Shown piece by piece: positions 35,230 to 45,699 of a stretch of DNA of 64,000 nt. The position numbers and the translations under genes are program-made. The notes beneath the pieces were generated by a model. The model was not told the DNA's origin. It was given only the letters and a program-made list of their open reading frames with translations, and searched no databases. Positions within the stretch are counted from its first letter, which is position 1. Every line of letters begins with the position of its first letter. This DNA is from Kitagawia praeruptora. Lineage: Eukaryota > Streptophyta > Magnoliopsida > Apiales > Apiaceae. The stretch lies in NCBI GenBank assembly GCA_037693485.1, contig CM075354.1, positions 96,221,001 to 96,285,000 on the forward strand, read 5' to 3'.

Positions 35230-35544
35230 TATAATCTGGCTGTTGATTTAATTTAATATTATATCCATCCAATGGTGATTATTTTTTTCGCGATAGTATA
35301 ACCAACCAAATATACACCTTATGCTTTAATATAAATTTATAATATAATATAATCTTAATATAATTTTGACCGTGGATTTAATTTAATATCATATCCATCC
35401 AACGGTGGTTATTATTTTCGCGGTAGTATAGCCAACCAAATATCCACCTGATTTAATTTAATATCATATCCATCCAACGGTGGTTATTATTTTCGCGGTA
35501 GTATAGCCAACTAAATATCCACCTTATACTTATTATATATAGGA
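35230..35544 (-). repeat. Tandemly repeated Helitron 5' segment
   Basis: A block of about 80-130 bp containing ATATCCATCCAACGGTGG, TTCGCGGTAGTATAGCCAAC and AAATATCCACC occurs three times (about 35240, 35372, 35452); the last copy ends at the presumed Helitron start. The first copy is most diverged. Upstream (35170-35230) is a run of ATAATATAATC. Confidence 0.75.
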
Positions 35545-36133
35545 TATAAATTGGTTGAATTAATAATGTAAGTTGAAGTCCTGGCCTTGGTTGTTTCCAC
35601 GTTAAATTCGTGTTTGTTCTTATTTTGATTTTATATATAGATTTGATAAGAAGTAGAAGTGATACTTGAATAAGGGGTGATCGGGTAATATTGGATTTTG
35701 TTAACTAATCATTGTGTAGTCCCCATAATAAAATAGAAGTATATGATTCGAGAACCATTATGTAAATACTAGACACCTGATGTTTTTGAACATATATTTT
35801 CTTTTTTAATGTAGACTTTATTCACTTCTTTCACAATATATATATTTAAATTTCTTACAAAAAATAAAGCATGGTGGGCTAATGCCAAGCACATAGTAAA
35901 AAACCAAAAAGCAAAAATCTAACAAATTAAAGTTCTCGTCTTACTTTGGGCAAAAATACTCTTAAGTCCAAAAGTCGGTCAATTCGGTCAATTGGTCTAC
36001 GATTCATTATTGGAAATTAAAAGTTTTAGTGCAACAAAATTTACAAAGAGAAAAAAAATTGCAGAATTTGAATGTAAATCTCACACACGAGATAAATTAA
36101 ATGAGATACCCATCATTCTTTATTTCACTTCTA

Positions 36134-36525
36134 CTAAAATTTACAAATTTTAGTGGTGGCTTCATTAGCTACCGGAGGGCGGGTGAAGTTTAGTGTCCCA
36201 AATCGAGGTACACTTCCACAAGCAGGTACCATGGTTACCAGTGGTGGTGATAGTGATGACGTTGTTGAAGGAGAATCCTTAGCACTTCCACCTGAAGAGG
36301 AAGAATCCCTACCGCCCTTTATCCTCCTCCCACCTTGGGTCCAGAACCTGTTGCAGTTCTTGCAGATGTAGCGAGGCTGAGATGTTTTATGGTTATTAAA
36401 GTAGCAAAACCTAGTCTTCATTGAATCACATCTTGGGCACTTCGGGTTTGGATCTGGCTTGATCTCGACCTTCCCCTTTGAATTTGAATGTGAAGGCCGC
36501 TGTTGTTCTATGTTCTTCCCCGTTT
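36134..36525 (-). pseudogene. Dof zinc-finger transcription factor, 5'-truncated
   Basis: The minus strand encodes a Dof DNA-binding domain: KCPRCDSMKTRFCYFNNHKT, then SQPRYICKNCNRFWTQGGRR. All four zinc Cys of the CX2C-X21-CX2C pattern are present, but the usual LRNVPVGGGCRK tail reads IKGGRDSSSSGG. The frame is open upstream to a TAA with no Met before the finger, and the C-terminal part after it is only about 50 residues (S-rich). Dof factors bind AAAG. Lack of a start and the short length make this a pseudogene or an exon whose first exon is gone. Confidence 0.72.
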
Positions 36526-36951
36526 ATTCTTTCCTTGGACAATGGTTGTGGCTCAACTATATGTTGTCAATTTATAAGGGGAATTTTTTTAAGAAGCCTT
36601 GTGCATGTGAGCTCTAAACCAGTACATTGACAACCGATTTTAGGAATAACAATTTATTATGAGTATTATGTTGATATACCACTTATCCTTCTTAATACTA
36701 TCTTAATATATATAGCCTCTGTACCCTGTAGAAGGTTCTAGAAAATTTGTGATTTATAAAATTTGTTGTGAGAATAAAGATTTTTCGCAACATTCTCACA
36801 AGAGAAGAAATATAGGAGAACCTTTTTCTTAAAAGAACATATCATTATTTTTTGTGAAGCATTTTTTTAATTTTTAAGAATAAAATATTCAGGACAATAG
36901 AGAATATACATAAATTTTATTTATATCCATACCATATGAGTAATAATTTTT
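36526..36951. other. Intergenic DNA, no gene seen
   Basis: AT-rich. It contains the dispersed 56 bp repeat at 36803-36859 shared with 5977-6032. Confidence 0.5.
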
Positions 36952-37248
36952 CATTGCAAGAAAAACAATTTCAAAGACCGCTTTTCAACCGTTGTCTGTC
37001 AGAGTAGTTTCCCGTTGACTATTGAGCCGTCACACACGGGGAATAAAACCTTTCTATGAGATAATTGACACAACGGAATTCTCCCGTTAAAAAAATTTGA
37101 CACACCTGTTTATAAACCATTATACTGGTAGTATCTATACAACGTTGAGATACTGGTGTTTGATTGTATCAAAGACGGCGGCTCAATAGACAACACCCTA
37201 TAGACAAAACGGTTGAAAAGTGATGTCCGACTTGTTTCTGCTGTAGTG
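36952..37248. mobile_element. CACTA-like MITE, degenerate (about 297 bp)
   Basis: The left end CATTGCAAGAAAAACAATTT and, on the other strand, the right end CACTACAGCAGAAACAAG are imperfect inverted termini. Behind both are CTTTTCAACCGTT and TTGACTATTGAGCCG / TTGTCTATTGAGCCG in inverted positions. The subterminal word CAACCGTTGTC is shared with the CACTA terminus at 37365. Flanking triplets (TTT, ATT) do not match, so it is old or altered. Confidence 0.55.
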
Positions 37249-37364
37249 ATTTTGAACAACGGTTTGTTATTTTATTGGTGTTGTGCCAAAGCAAATTAAC
37301 AATGGTTTGTGACTGAAAAAGATGTTGTATGAAGCTCTACTAGCATTGTTTTATTACATTTGGT

Positions 37365-37890
37365 CACTACAAGAAAAACTCGATCCTGCAACAGTTTTTC
37401 ACCGTTGTCTGATCTCGTTTTTTTTCGTTGTCTATCCGGCAGTTGTCTGTTTGAAATCAGACAACGGTTATTTACCAGCTGCATAGAAGAAGGTAATACA
37501 ACGGTTTTAAATTGTTGTTAGAAATTACGTAACACAGCGTTTGTATAATAAGAACCGTTGCTGGAAACAAGATAATGCAATTGTTTTCGGACTAATAGAC
37601 AACGGTTTTCAAACGTTGTTAACATGTACGTAACACAGCGGTTGTTTAATAAGAACCGTTACTGGAAACAACATAATGCAATGGTTTTCTGACTAATACA
37701 CAACTGTTATTGTAATCCTCTGTTGTCTGAAAACCTAACCATAACAGTTCTATAGAAACACTTTTATCTTAGTTGGTGTTAGACAACAGTTTAGACAAGC
37801 ATTCTTGTAATTAAGGCCTTCAAACACAACGGTTTCATTTCTTTTAATGTGTTGTATTTGTTTTCTTTACACAACTAGGACATGAGGAAA
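37365..37890 (+). mobile_element. CACTA left terminus (CAACGGTT family)
   Basis: The terminus starts CACTACAAGAAAAACTCGAT, a classical plant CACTA TIR, followed by subterminal repeats such as GACAACGG, CAACGGTTTT, AACCGTTGT and GTAACACAGCGGTTG. Its right terminus is not found. The element may run rightward through the nested Helitron and LTR retrotransposon to the SOSEKI cargo and array D, but that link is inferred. Confidence 0.65.
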
Positions 37891-38250
37891 TCTATACTAT
37901 ATTATAATAAGCAAAAAGATGTATAATTTGTAGTTGGTTACCCCTTTTTTGGTTATCCCCATTTTTGGTTATCCTCATTTATCACCGTTAGATCAGCAAC
38001 TCAAATAGACTCAAATAGATCATGACCGTTATATATAACAATACTAAAAGTTGTTATATGTAGAGGTTCAAGGTTCGATTCCCGCCAATAACATATTAAT
38101 TTATATTTAATACTAAAAAATTTTATATATAAAGATGTAAGGTTCGAATCAATAACATATTTAAATTAATATTTATAATATTATATTATATTATAAATAA
38201 ATTATAAAAAAATTAAAAGTAACCCGTGCTTTGCACGGGCTATAAGCTAG
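37891..38250 (+). mobile_element. Small non-autonomous Helitron (360 bp)
   Basis: It starts TCTATACTATATTATAATAA after an A and ends with the hairpin CCCGTGC-TTT-GCACGGG (38223-38239) followed by CTATAAGCTAG and then T. These are the 5' TC, 3' hairpin and CTAG hallmarks of Helitrons and the A|T target rule. It has no coding capacity. Its 3' end resembles that of the larger Helitron ending at 27520 (GCACxGGxxATAxGCTAG). Confidence 0.9.
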
Positions 38251-38379
38251 TATTTTATAGTGTGTGTTGTGTTTCTCTATATTAGACAATAGTCTTATGT
38301 ACACAAAAAATGATTTTAAATAATGCCCCCAACCAATTAAATAATGAATCAATAAATTTATCAATACAAAAATTTCTAA

Positions 38380-38565
38380 TTGATCTACAATTTTTATGTA
38401 AAAATTACATACATATCTACAACTTCTAATTGATCTTGTGACCTTTGTCGAGGAAATTGAGGCTGTCCAATGGCAATGCCGGGTTGTACAGCAGCAGCAG
38501 GTTGAGCCCAAGAATCACCTCTGTTCTTTGATGACTGCACCCATTATGAATGACAGGATTCCAAG
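38380..38565 (-). pseudogene. Exon-like fragment, unrecognised
   Basis: On the minus strand 38525-38395 reads GDSWAQPAAAVQPGIAIGQP then QFPRQRSQDQLEVVDM and a stop shortly after. Composition and the preceding AG suggest a last exon. An alternative frame is also open. The family is unknown. It lies next to the retrotransposon insertion and on the strand of the SOSEKI fragment, so both may be cargo of one element. Confidence 0.3.
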
Positions 38566-38643
38566 AAATATCAGCTGCAACAAATACAAAAACAATATTC
38601 ACTGAACCTGCACACAGTTTCCCTTCCGAAGTACTAGAGTATT

Positions 38644-39938
38644 TGTTGAGTATTGAACACGGTAAAAGAATACAGAGGGGGGGGGGGGTGAATGGATTCT
38701 TGAACTTTTCTTGGATTGAGTCTGTGTAGCAGATAAGTGCCTGTGTGTGCAGAGATTAAGGTGCGGATAAATAAACAACACAAGACACAATATCACTTTA
38801 ATCTAATGTGTATTAGATAAAGGTTGCTACAATCTGTGAATACAAATGGTAGTATTCTCAGCTTCGTTTTTCTCAGAGAGATATAGCTTACAGTGTATGA
38901 AAAACTTGACTCACAAAAGTTACTAAGTTATGAAGTGAGGCTGTGTCCTTATAGAACATGGATACAGCCTGCTTACTACAAATAAGGTAGCTAAAACACA
39001 TTACTTTCTAGTCTGTCTATCCTTTTTGAGTAAGTGTCCAAACGGTTACAGATTTGACTTTGCAAAGCCTGTTTGGATCCACTTCTGTAGCTCCTTGTCT
39101 CTTCTATATCTCTCCAAGCTTCCTTGTAGGCTTTCCAGAGCACGTTACAGGTTGTGGTCCATAAAGTGCTTTGGCTTGTTGCAGGTTTCTGACTTGTACA
39201 ATTTCTTCAGTATTTTGTCTCCAAGAATGTATTCGAGAAGTGACTAAGTAAGTGATTCGAGAACTGGAATTGACTTGATCGATAACTCTGAGTTCTCGAA
39301 TACTGTTATAGTGACATATCGAACCACTTCTCGAATAGCTCTTTTCCATCAGGATTCCTTGAGTTGTCGAATAGAGCATTTGACTTATCGAATCCTCGAG
39401 TTGTCGAATAGCTTTCTGAGTCTTTGAGATATCGAATGGAACTTTGACTTGTTGACTCTTTGAGAACTCGAATACCATCTTGACTTGTTGACTTCTTGAG
39501 TTCTCGAATAGAGTAGTAGACATATCGAATCCCTGAGATATCGAATGAGATATCGAACAGTGTATTCAGAGATATCGAATAGTGTCTTGAGATATTGAAT
39601 CTCTGACTTCTCGAATGCTGGACTTCTCGAATAGACAAATATACTTCTCGAATTGGTACTTAGGCAAATTCTTCATTTCTTCAAATCCCAACTGTGATTA
39701 TTTGGCAGTCTTTAACTCCTTGCTTGAGGCATGAACCATGGAACTTCTTTCAAGCATTATTCTAGACTCTATTTGTACAGTTACACAACTAGGATTTGAT
39801 GCCTATTACAAGTACAATACAAACAGAAACTCTACAACTAGAGGTTCCCTCAGTTAAGAGGTCATGTAAGTAATGCAAAGCATTACAAACAATTAGGCTT
39901 GTTATTAGATGTATACAGGCATGCCTCTGTAACTAACA
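38644..39938 (-). repeat. 3' LTR (1295 bp)
   Basis: It begins TGTTGAG and ends AACTAACA on the plus strand and carries a run of 12 G at 38677-38688. Between 39225 and 39660 it holds about eight TTCTCGAA/TTCGAGAA words and many TATCGAAT words. Open frames of 139 and 110 codons are made of these repeats and are not genes. Confidence 0.95.
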
Positions 39939-39953
39939 ATCTCCCCCAAATAT
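39939..39953 (-). other. Polypurine tract
   Basis: The minus strand reads ATATTTGGGGGAGAT directly before the 3' LTR, the expected place and form of the plus-strand primer. The same GGGGGAGAT form is common in SIRE elements. Confidence 0.85.
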
Positions 39954-40099
39954 TGAGTGAGACCCTTAGTCACAATTTCATGTCTGATAACAAGCCTAAC
40001 ATATGTTAAAGATAAAACTTTTAAAAGTACAGGTATGTGATTTGATTGAACACATAAATGAAATTACAAGACAAATACTTCTTACAGTATGATGAGGTA

Positions 40100-43000
40100 C
40101 TAGCCGTTTTCTTTTGATTGCATCTCCATTGCCTTGGCTTGTAGATCATCATATGCTTTCTGTTTCCTTTCTTTCTCCTTTCTTGCAATCTCATCTACTG
40201 CTCTCATGATTTCTGTCATAGCATCCAATTCTTCAATCATAATAGAGTTTTTGAAATCTTCAAGCACTGGCTTCAGAATGTTGGCAGGATAGTGACTGAG
40301 TAGGTTCATTCTTATATTGACATTGTCTCCATTTCTCCTCCTATACTTCACCACATAGGGATCAAACTGAACTCTACACAATCCCTTTGCCCTTAGCTTT
40401 TCTGCTTCAATCTCCAGTCTATCAATTTCTTTCTCCCTTTCTAACCATTTCTCATAGCAGCCCTTCCTTATCTTCTCAGCATATTCTTTCTTCATTTTCA
40501 CAAAGTCAATCAATTCCAGCTTCCATACTTTCTCCACCTTGTCCTTAGAATCCAGCAATGCAATGATTCTTTCTATCTCATACAATTTACCCCAATGTTG
40601 ACAACCCCCTTGTTTGAATTTCATTTCTTTCCCATCAGTGTACTTGATTACAAGGTGGTCATCCACAATTGCAGCATAGCATATCTTTTGAGCTCTTAGA
40701 AATAGCAGTTGCTCTTCATCAAAGTCTTCATCAAGTGGCTGGAGCTTTAATCCTGGAATGATTGTTAGGGCTCTAGATTTGGATAGCTTCACTCTCCTTG
40801 CAGCATGTTTAAATTTTATCCTCTTGACATGGTTGTTTGGCAGAAATCTTTGACCTTGGTTGGTAGACCATAGTAGTATTCCATTAGCAGATTGCTTTCT
40901 GAAACATACACATGGTTTCTTGACTTGAATCTTCTTCTTTTCTTGAGATGGTAAGACAGTTGCAGAAGCCATAGATGTAGATTTTGCTAGGTCACTACTA
41001 ACAGTATTCACCCTAGACTTAGAGTCTTGTGTTGTGGTGAGATTACTGCTAGCATTGCCTAAGGCTTGCTGTCTTCCACTCTTTCTCACATATGTTTTAC
41101 CCTGGTCATCATCATTCTTTTCATCCTTGTCCCCCTTTTTCTTCTTATCTTCATCACCCTTATCTCTCCTGTGATGTCTTCTCCTCCCATCACCTTTGTC
41201 TTCAGAATCATCATCCTTATTTCTCCTAGGTTGAGCCATCTCTGGAATTTCACCAGTTGCAATATAGGTTCTGAGGATATGCAGTGCCTCAATTTCTTCA
41301 GCATTTCTGGCTCCAACCTTCTTCTGTAATTGATCAATGATAGCAATGATCAGTCTGTGATTTTTGGAGGTGAGATCATGAGGAATGACCAATTGCTTGA
41401 TATCTTCAATTCTGGTACCAGACTGATAAATAATTGTCCATGGCTTCTTGATCACTTCTGGTAGCCTTGTAGGTTGACCATTCCTCAAATCATCAAACAG
41501 ACTCTTGCTGTTCTCATTTTTCTTCTCAATGATCTCAAGTATGGCATCTATCTCTGAGTGCTTTAGGTCTTGTAGAGTCTGGTATGTTAGATGCCATATC
41601 TTTAGTTTGGAAACCATCACTATCTCCTTGACCCATATATTGTTGACTTTCTTGGGGATGACAGTGATGTAGTCTATCTGCTTCTTCACCTCCCTCAGAT
41701 AAAACTGAGTGTCACCAACCTGTTCCCTTATGGCTTTCAGAAACTCCAAGAAGGCTTTATCATGGTAGTCATTGGAGTTAGCAACTTCTTGTAGCTTGGC
41801 CTCAGTAACAACTTTGACTTCTACAGGCTTAGCACTCTCAGATATAGAGATTGGAGGTTTGTCAGATGGCATACTCCCTGCAACCACTGTGGTAGTTATG
41901 GATTGCTTTTGTCCTCCAGGAGTAGTGATGTGCACAGTTGGTAAGGTGACAACTGGCAAGATAGATGGAGGCTCATCTACTTTGGCTTTTCCCTTGCCAG
42001 GCACATTTGCTAGAGACTTAGAAGCCCTTTGTTGACCACCCTCTTTGATTATTATGCCTTTCTCTCCCTTTGTCTCCCCCTTTGAATTTGAGTTCCTAGC
42101 CTTCTTCTCCCCCTTAGGTTTGTTGTCAGGCACAGAGGCTGTAGAAATGTCCTTTGGGAGTGAAGATTCATCAGGTAGAGGGAGACCCATATGCTTCATC
42201 ATTGCAGCTAACATGGATTGTTGATGCAGAAGGACATCAGCTGTGGTGGATGCTTGAGTGTCCAACTGATCATTTAGCAATGCAACCTTTTCTGTGAGAT
42301 GAGCATTGGTCTTGGTGAGAGTAGCTACCTCCTGCTCAAGAGTGTTGACCTTAGTGAATAACTCATTGGCCTTGAAGCCAGATAAAGATTGATCCTGCAG
42401 CCTCTTCACTTCATATTTAGACAATTCATGCACAGGGACATCAGTCACTAGTCTATCTCCATAAAGATTTTTGAACATTATCCTCAGCATGGCATTGGCA
42501 TCTGTAGTCTGGTCAGATAGATTCTGAAATTTATGCCCCAGACCTGTGACAGCATCTTTTAGCACAGCCAGCCCATTGTCCACCTGAGTGCAGGTAGAGT
42601 TGCAGTGTTTGATGTCCTTGAACACACTGTCCAATTGGGGAAATTTAGCATCAAAGGCCCTCTTGACTTCTGCTACTGAAGTGGCTGTCTTATCACACAC
42701 CCTGTTGACTTCAGTTTTGACTCCCTTGCCAAGATAGTGTGCAGCCTTGAGGAAACCCTTGTAGGAGTCATTTACAGCTTCATACACTTCACCAGGTGAC
42801 AGGGATTTTGCATTGGAGCCCAGTGAAGTGATGTATTCCTCCCTGAGATACTGAAGTGCTTCATCGAGAGTAATATCATATTTTCCTTGCAACCAGGCAT
42901 CTATGTTGCCATCTCTCTCAGCATCATCAATGATCTTTGACTTCTGCACTTCCACATCATCCCTATGGCATAACAGAATAGCCTCATAGTCTGGATTGGG

Positions 43001-44854
43001 CATGTCTGCAGTGAGAAGGTGCTGAGCAATCTTTGTGAACTCAGGAATCTGATCCACAATTAAGCTTTGAAGTGCTTCAACCGTCAATTGTTGTGGAACA
43101 GACCCTGATCCTGAAGCACTGTCATGTTGCACAGGCTTCAGCCATGTTGACATGAAGTCAGAGCTAGAGCTAGGCAAGCTAGTCTCCTCAGTTACAGATG
43201 CAACTTCTGTAACCGGATGAATTGACTCTACTACTGATGTCACCACAGAAGTGGGATGAATTACACCAGCAGTTGACACAGGCACAGAGTCTCTAGTAAA
43301 AACTAGGGGAACCTCTGTGTTTGTGATGGTGTCATTAGGATATGCCTCAGCATGCATTCCCTCACCATCTAAATGTGGGTTCTGAGTGGTGAACAAAGTG
43401 TCATGCACTAAGTCACTTGAAATTATTGGCTCATCAAGCAAAGAGGATTCTTGATGATCAATACCTTGCATCTCAGTTGTCTGAGTTGCAGGTTCCAAAG
43501 AAATTTCAGAGTTAGATTCTGGAAGAGAAGTGTGTTTTAGAGTAGATTTTGGCAACTCCCCCTGAGAGATAGAGGAAGTTTCAAAAGTGATGTGCTCTCC
43601 ACTCAGTGTTGTGCCAGCCTTATCACTCCCATGTGCTGACTCTATACAAGAGGGTGCATTGGGGAGAATGCTTGATTCTATAGGTGCACCCTGTTGAGAG
43701 GATACACCTAGTGAGCTGTGTGCCCCTGATTTTACAACTTCAGCCATTTGTGTGACTGAAGAGGTGGTCTTAGTTTTCTTCTTCTTTGTTCTGTGTAAGG
43801 GTAACTCAGATTCCTCACTTCCTAGACCTAATTCAACAGCTAATGCTGCTTCAGACAAGATATTTAAAGGTGCAGACATTACTTCCTTTCTCTTCTTTTT
43901 ACTAACATCACCCTTTTGAGAGGATGATGCAGTTGGCTCAGTAAGAGGTAGAGTGTTTGGTTGAGAGGGTTGGTTAGCAGGCCCTGGGTTAGCATTTTGT
44001 TCTACTTGCTTGGGCTGTGCTAACTTAGATTTTGCATCAAATGTTGGCATGTTGTGGGGGTAAGTCCTAAACAAACTCTCCATATGGGGAGTTATGTTCA
44101 GTCTTACATCCACATCATTCCTAGTTTCCAAGTTACCAAAAATGAGTTTGGTCATGGACTTAGGATAGCCTATTTTATTTTTATCAATCCCAGGCAATTC
44201 AATCAATGAAGCATTTTTATAATTAAGTACAGATTGAATGAAGCGAGGGAAGAAAATATCAGTACCTCTCTTGGTTGTGTTCTTACCAAGTCTCCCATAT
44301 AATTCTTGAAGTATGATTTGGCCAACATCTATCTTCTTTCCATAGGCCAAAGCATATCCAATTTGCTGCACAGGTGCACTGATTTGATCAAAGCTTGATT
44401 TCCTGGCAGTGAAGACTTGGAGAAGAGTTGCAAACACATAGCTCCACTCCTTTCTCAGATTCTTTCTGTTTAGCTTTCCAAGGTTAATCCCATCTGAGTA
44501 GTTTATGAACTCAAAGAATTCCTCTAACTCTGCGTTAGTGGCCATTCTGTCAAATGACTCTTGTTGTAGTCCTAGTGCTTGGTTCATGTCTGCAGTAGTG
44601 ATAGTGATTTCCTTATCTTGAACCTTGCAGTAGATGACATAGGAAGTGATTGCGTTTTCCAGGGCTACAACCTCCACAATAGCAGTACTCCAGAATTGTT
44701 CCAGAATATCGAGATACAGAGTTGGGTTGGCAGAGAGTGCATCCTTGATATATGACTCAGCCATCCATTTCACAAAGCACTTGAAATTTGCATTGGGTGC
44801 TTCAACATCACTGGTGAGAGCGATGAAGTTGGTGTTGAACTTTACTGTTGCCAT
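40100..44854 (-). CDS. Additional ORF (aORF) of the SIRE-like retrotransposon, 1584 codons
   Basis: This is a single intact frame downstream of pol and separated from it by 845 bp. Residues 1-260 form a conserved-looking domain (FKCFVKWMAESYIKDALSAN, LYLDILEQFWSTA, FFEFINYSDGINLGKLNRK), similar to the product seen after pol in many SIRE-type elements of asterids. Residues about 275-620 are Ser/Thr/Pro-rich. About 825-880 is a predicted coiled coil (FTKVNTLEQEVATLTKTNAH). About 1205-1255 is a charged RRNKDDD/KKKKGDKDE tract. The last 200 residues are helical and charged. I see no signal peptide or membrane segment, so an envelope role, often proposed for this ORF, is not supported here. Function unknown. 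Its length is larger than the roughly 650 residues of the soybean SIRE1 third ORF. Start chosen at the first Met. Confidence 0.85.
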   Translation of the reverse strand: MATVKFNTNFIALTSDVEAPNANFKCFVKWMAESYIKDALSANPTLYLDILEQFWSTAIVEVVALENAITSYVIYCKVQDKEITITTADMNQALGLQQESFDRMATNAELEEFFEFINYSDGINLGKLNRKNLRKEWSYVFATLLQVFTARKSSFDQISAPVQQIGYALAYGKKIDVGQIILQELYGRLGKNTTKRGTDIFFPRFIQSVLNYKNASLIELPGIDKNKIGYPKSMTKLIFGNLETRNDVDVRLNITPHMESLFRTYPHNMPTFDAKSKLAQPKQVEQNANPGPANQPSQPNTLPLTEPTASSSQKGDVSKKKRKEVMSAPLNILSEAALAVELGLGSEESELPLHRTKKKKTKTTSSVTQMAEVVKSGAHSSLGVSSQQGAPIESSILPNAPSCIESAHGSDKAGTTLSGEHITFETSSISQGELPKSTLKHTSLPESNSEISLEPATQTTEMQGIDHQESSLLDEPIISSDLVHDTLFTTQNPHLDGEGMHAEAYPNDTITNTEVPLVFTRDSVPVSTAGVIHPTSVVTSVVESIHPVTEVASVTEETSLPSSSSDFMSTWLKPVQHDSASGSGSVPQQLTVEALQSLIVDQIPEFTKIAQHLLTADMPNPDYEAILLCHRDDVEVQKSKIIDDAERDGNIDAWLQGKYDITLDEALQYLREEYITSLGSNAKSLSPGEVYEAVNDSYKGFLKAAHYLGKGVKTEVNRVCDKTATSVAEVKRAFDAKFPQLDSVFKDIKHCNSTCTQVDNGLAVLKDAVTGLGHKFQNLSDQTTDANAMLRIMFKNLYGDRLVTDVPVHELSKYEVKRLQDQSLSGFKANELFTKVNTLEQEVATLTKTNAHLTEKVALLNDQLDTQASTTADVLLHQQSMLAAMMKHMGLPLPDESSLPKDISTASVPDNKPKGEKKARNSNSKGETKGEKGIIIKEGGQQRASKSLANVPGKGKAKVDEPPSILPVVTLPTVHITTPGGQKQSITTTVVAGSMPSDKPPISISESAKPVEVKVVTEAKLQEVANSNDYHDKAFLEFLKAIREQVGDTQFYLREVKKQIDYITVIPKKVNNIWVKEIVMVSKLKIWHLTYQTLQDLKHSEIDAILEIIEKKNENSKSLFDDLRNGQPTRLPEVIKKPWTIIYQSGTRIEDIKQLVIPHDLTSKNHRLIIAIIDQLQKKVGARNAEEIEALHILRTYIATGEIPEMAQPRRNKDDDSEDKGDGRRRHHRRDKGDEDKKKKGDKDEKNDDDQGKTYVRKSGRQQALGNASSNLTTTQDSKSRVNTVSSDLAKSTSMASATVLPSQEKKKIQVKKPCVCFRKQSANGILLWSTNQGQRFLPNNHVKRIKFKHAARRVKLSKSRALTIIPGLKLQPLDEDFDEEQLLFLRAQKICYAAIVDDHLVIKYTDGKEMKFKQGGCQHWGKLYEIERIIALLDSKDKVEKVWKLELIDFVKMKKEYAEKIRKGCYEKWLEREKEIDRLEIEAEKLRAKGLCRVQFDPYVVKYRRRNGDNVNIRMNLLSHYPANILKPVLEDFKNSIMIEELDAMTEIMRAVDEIARKEKERKQKAYDDLQAKAMEMQSKENG

Positions 44855-45699
44855 TTGTGTAGAAGAGAGAAAAGAAATTGAAGGTTGAAGAAGAAATTTG
44901 GCTTTTCGTAGCTAGGGTTTCGGGGGTTTAGAGAGTGTAGATGCTTGAGAAATCGAATGAAATGAATCGAATAGATGTGAGATTGTATAAGTATGAAGTA
45001 CTTGAATTGTCGATTAGCAGACTGTTTTGTATCGACAAGTCAGGCATTCGAGAAGTAGAAAACAACTATTTGAGAAGTCAAGAATGGCTTAATCGATAAC
45101 TCAAGCAGATAGAAACTCACAGCTGGCAGTTATCTAACTTAGAAATAATTCTAAATTAAATAAAATGTGTTTTTATGAGTGAATTAAATTTTTAGATAAA
45201 AATCCAAAATCGGTTCAAATTCAGCGAGAATTCAGCCTTTTCAAATGATTCGAGAACTCAAATATAGTGTTCGAGAACTCAATCATTCGAGAACTCAGTT
45301 ACTATATTCGAGAAGTCTAGAATTCCTCTATTCGATATCTCAGAAAGACTCTATTCGAGAACTCAAGAGTACTCTAATGAGACTTATTAGAGATGTCGAA
45401 TAGTGAATCATTCGAGAAGTCTGACTTATCGAACTATACCCATCACTCATAAAAATTTGATTTTCACTATCTTGTAAAAATTTACCAGACATATTCATTG
45501 AAAAATATCCTAGCAAATCAAATAGTGATTTTCTCAAAATTTCATAGAAATTTTAAGTTAATAAAAATATGATTTCCAACATATGCAACAGATTTGAAAT
45601 ATTTATAAATCATATTTCAGCCAACACTTACTTCAAAAATATTGAGGATTTAGATAAAGTAAGTGTTTACTGCTGCAACAATCTAGATGATGTATTCAC
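44855..45699 (-). promoter_or_regulatory. Spacer between pol and aORF with TTCnnGAA cluster
   Basis: No coding sequence. Six exact TTCGAGAA words lie at about 45249, 45270, 45286, 45306, 45352 and 45410, and another at about 45048, with further TCGAAT and GATATC words. The same words fill part of the LTR. TTCnnGAA is the core of heat-shock elements, and duplication of the LTR motif set here suggests a second promoter for the downstream ORF. This is inference. Confidence 0.45.

Larger units (their letters stand above)
27520..35544 (-). mobile_element. Probable Helitron, minus strand, interrupted by CACTA-2
   Basis: On the minus strand the 5' end reads TCCTATATATAATAAG (from 35544, preceded by A). 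The 3' end reads GCACCGGTCATAGGCTAG (to 27520, followed by T) with a short GTGC-ATC-GCAC hairpin, which fits the A|TC...CTAG|T rule. Rep-type coding remnants (33409-32390) and a captured oxygenase exon (34494-34279) are on the same strand. Removing CACTA-2 with its TSD leaves about 3.45 kb. The helicase domain is deleted, so it is non-autonomous. That both ends belong to one element is inferred. Confidence 0.5.

Noticed and set aside
39104..39638. 139- and 110-codon frames in the LTR (also at 51963-52497)
   Set aside because: They translate the TCGAAT/TTCTCGAA repeats of the LTR and appear identically in both LTRs. Not genes.
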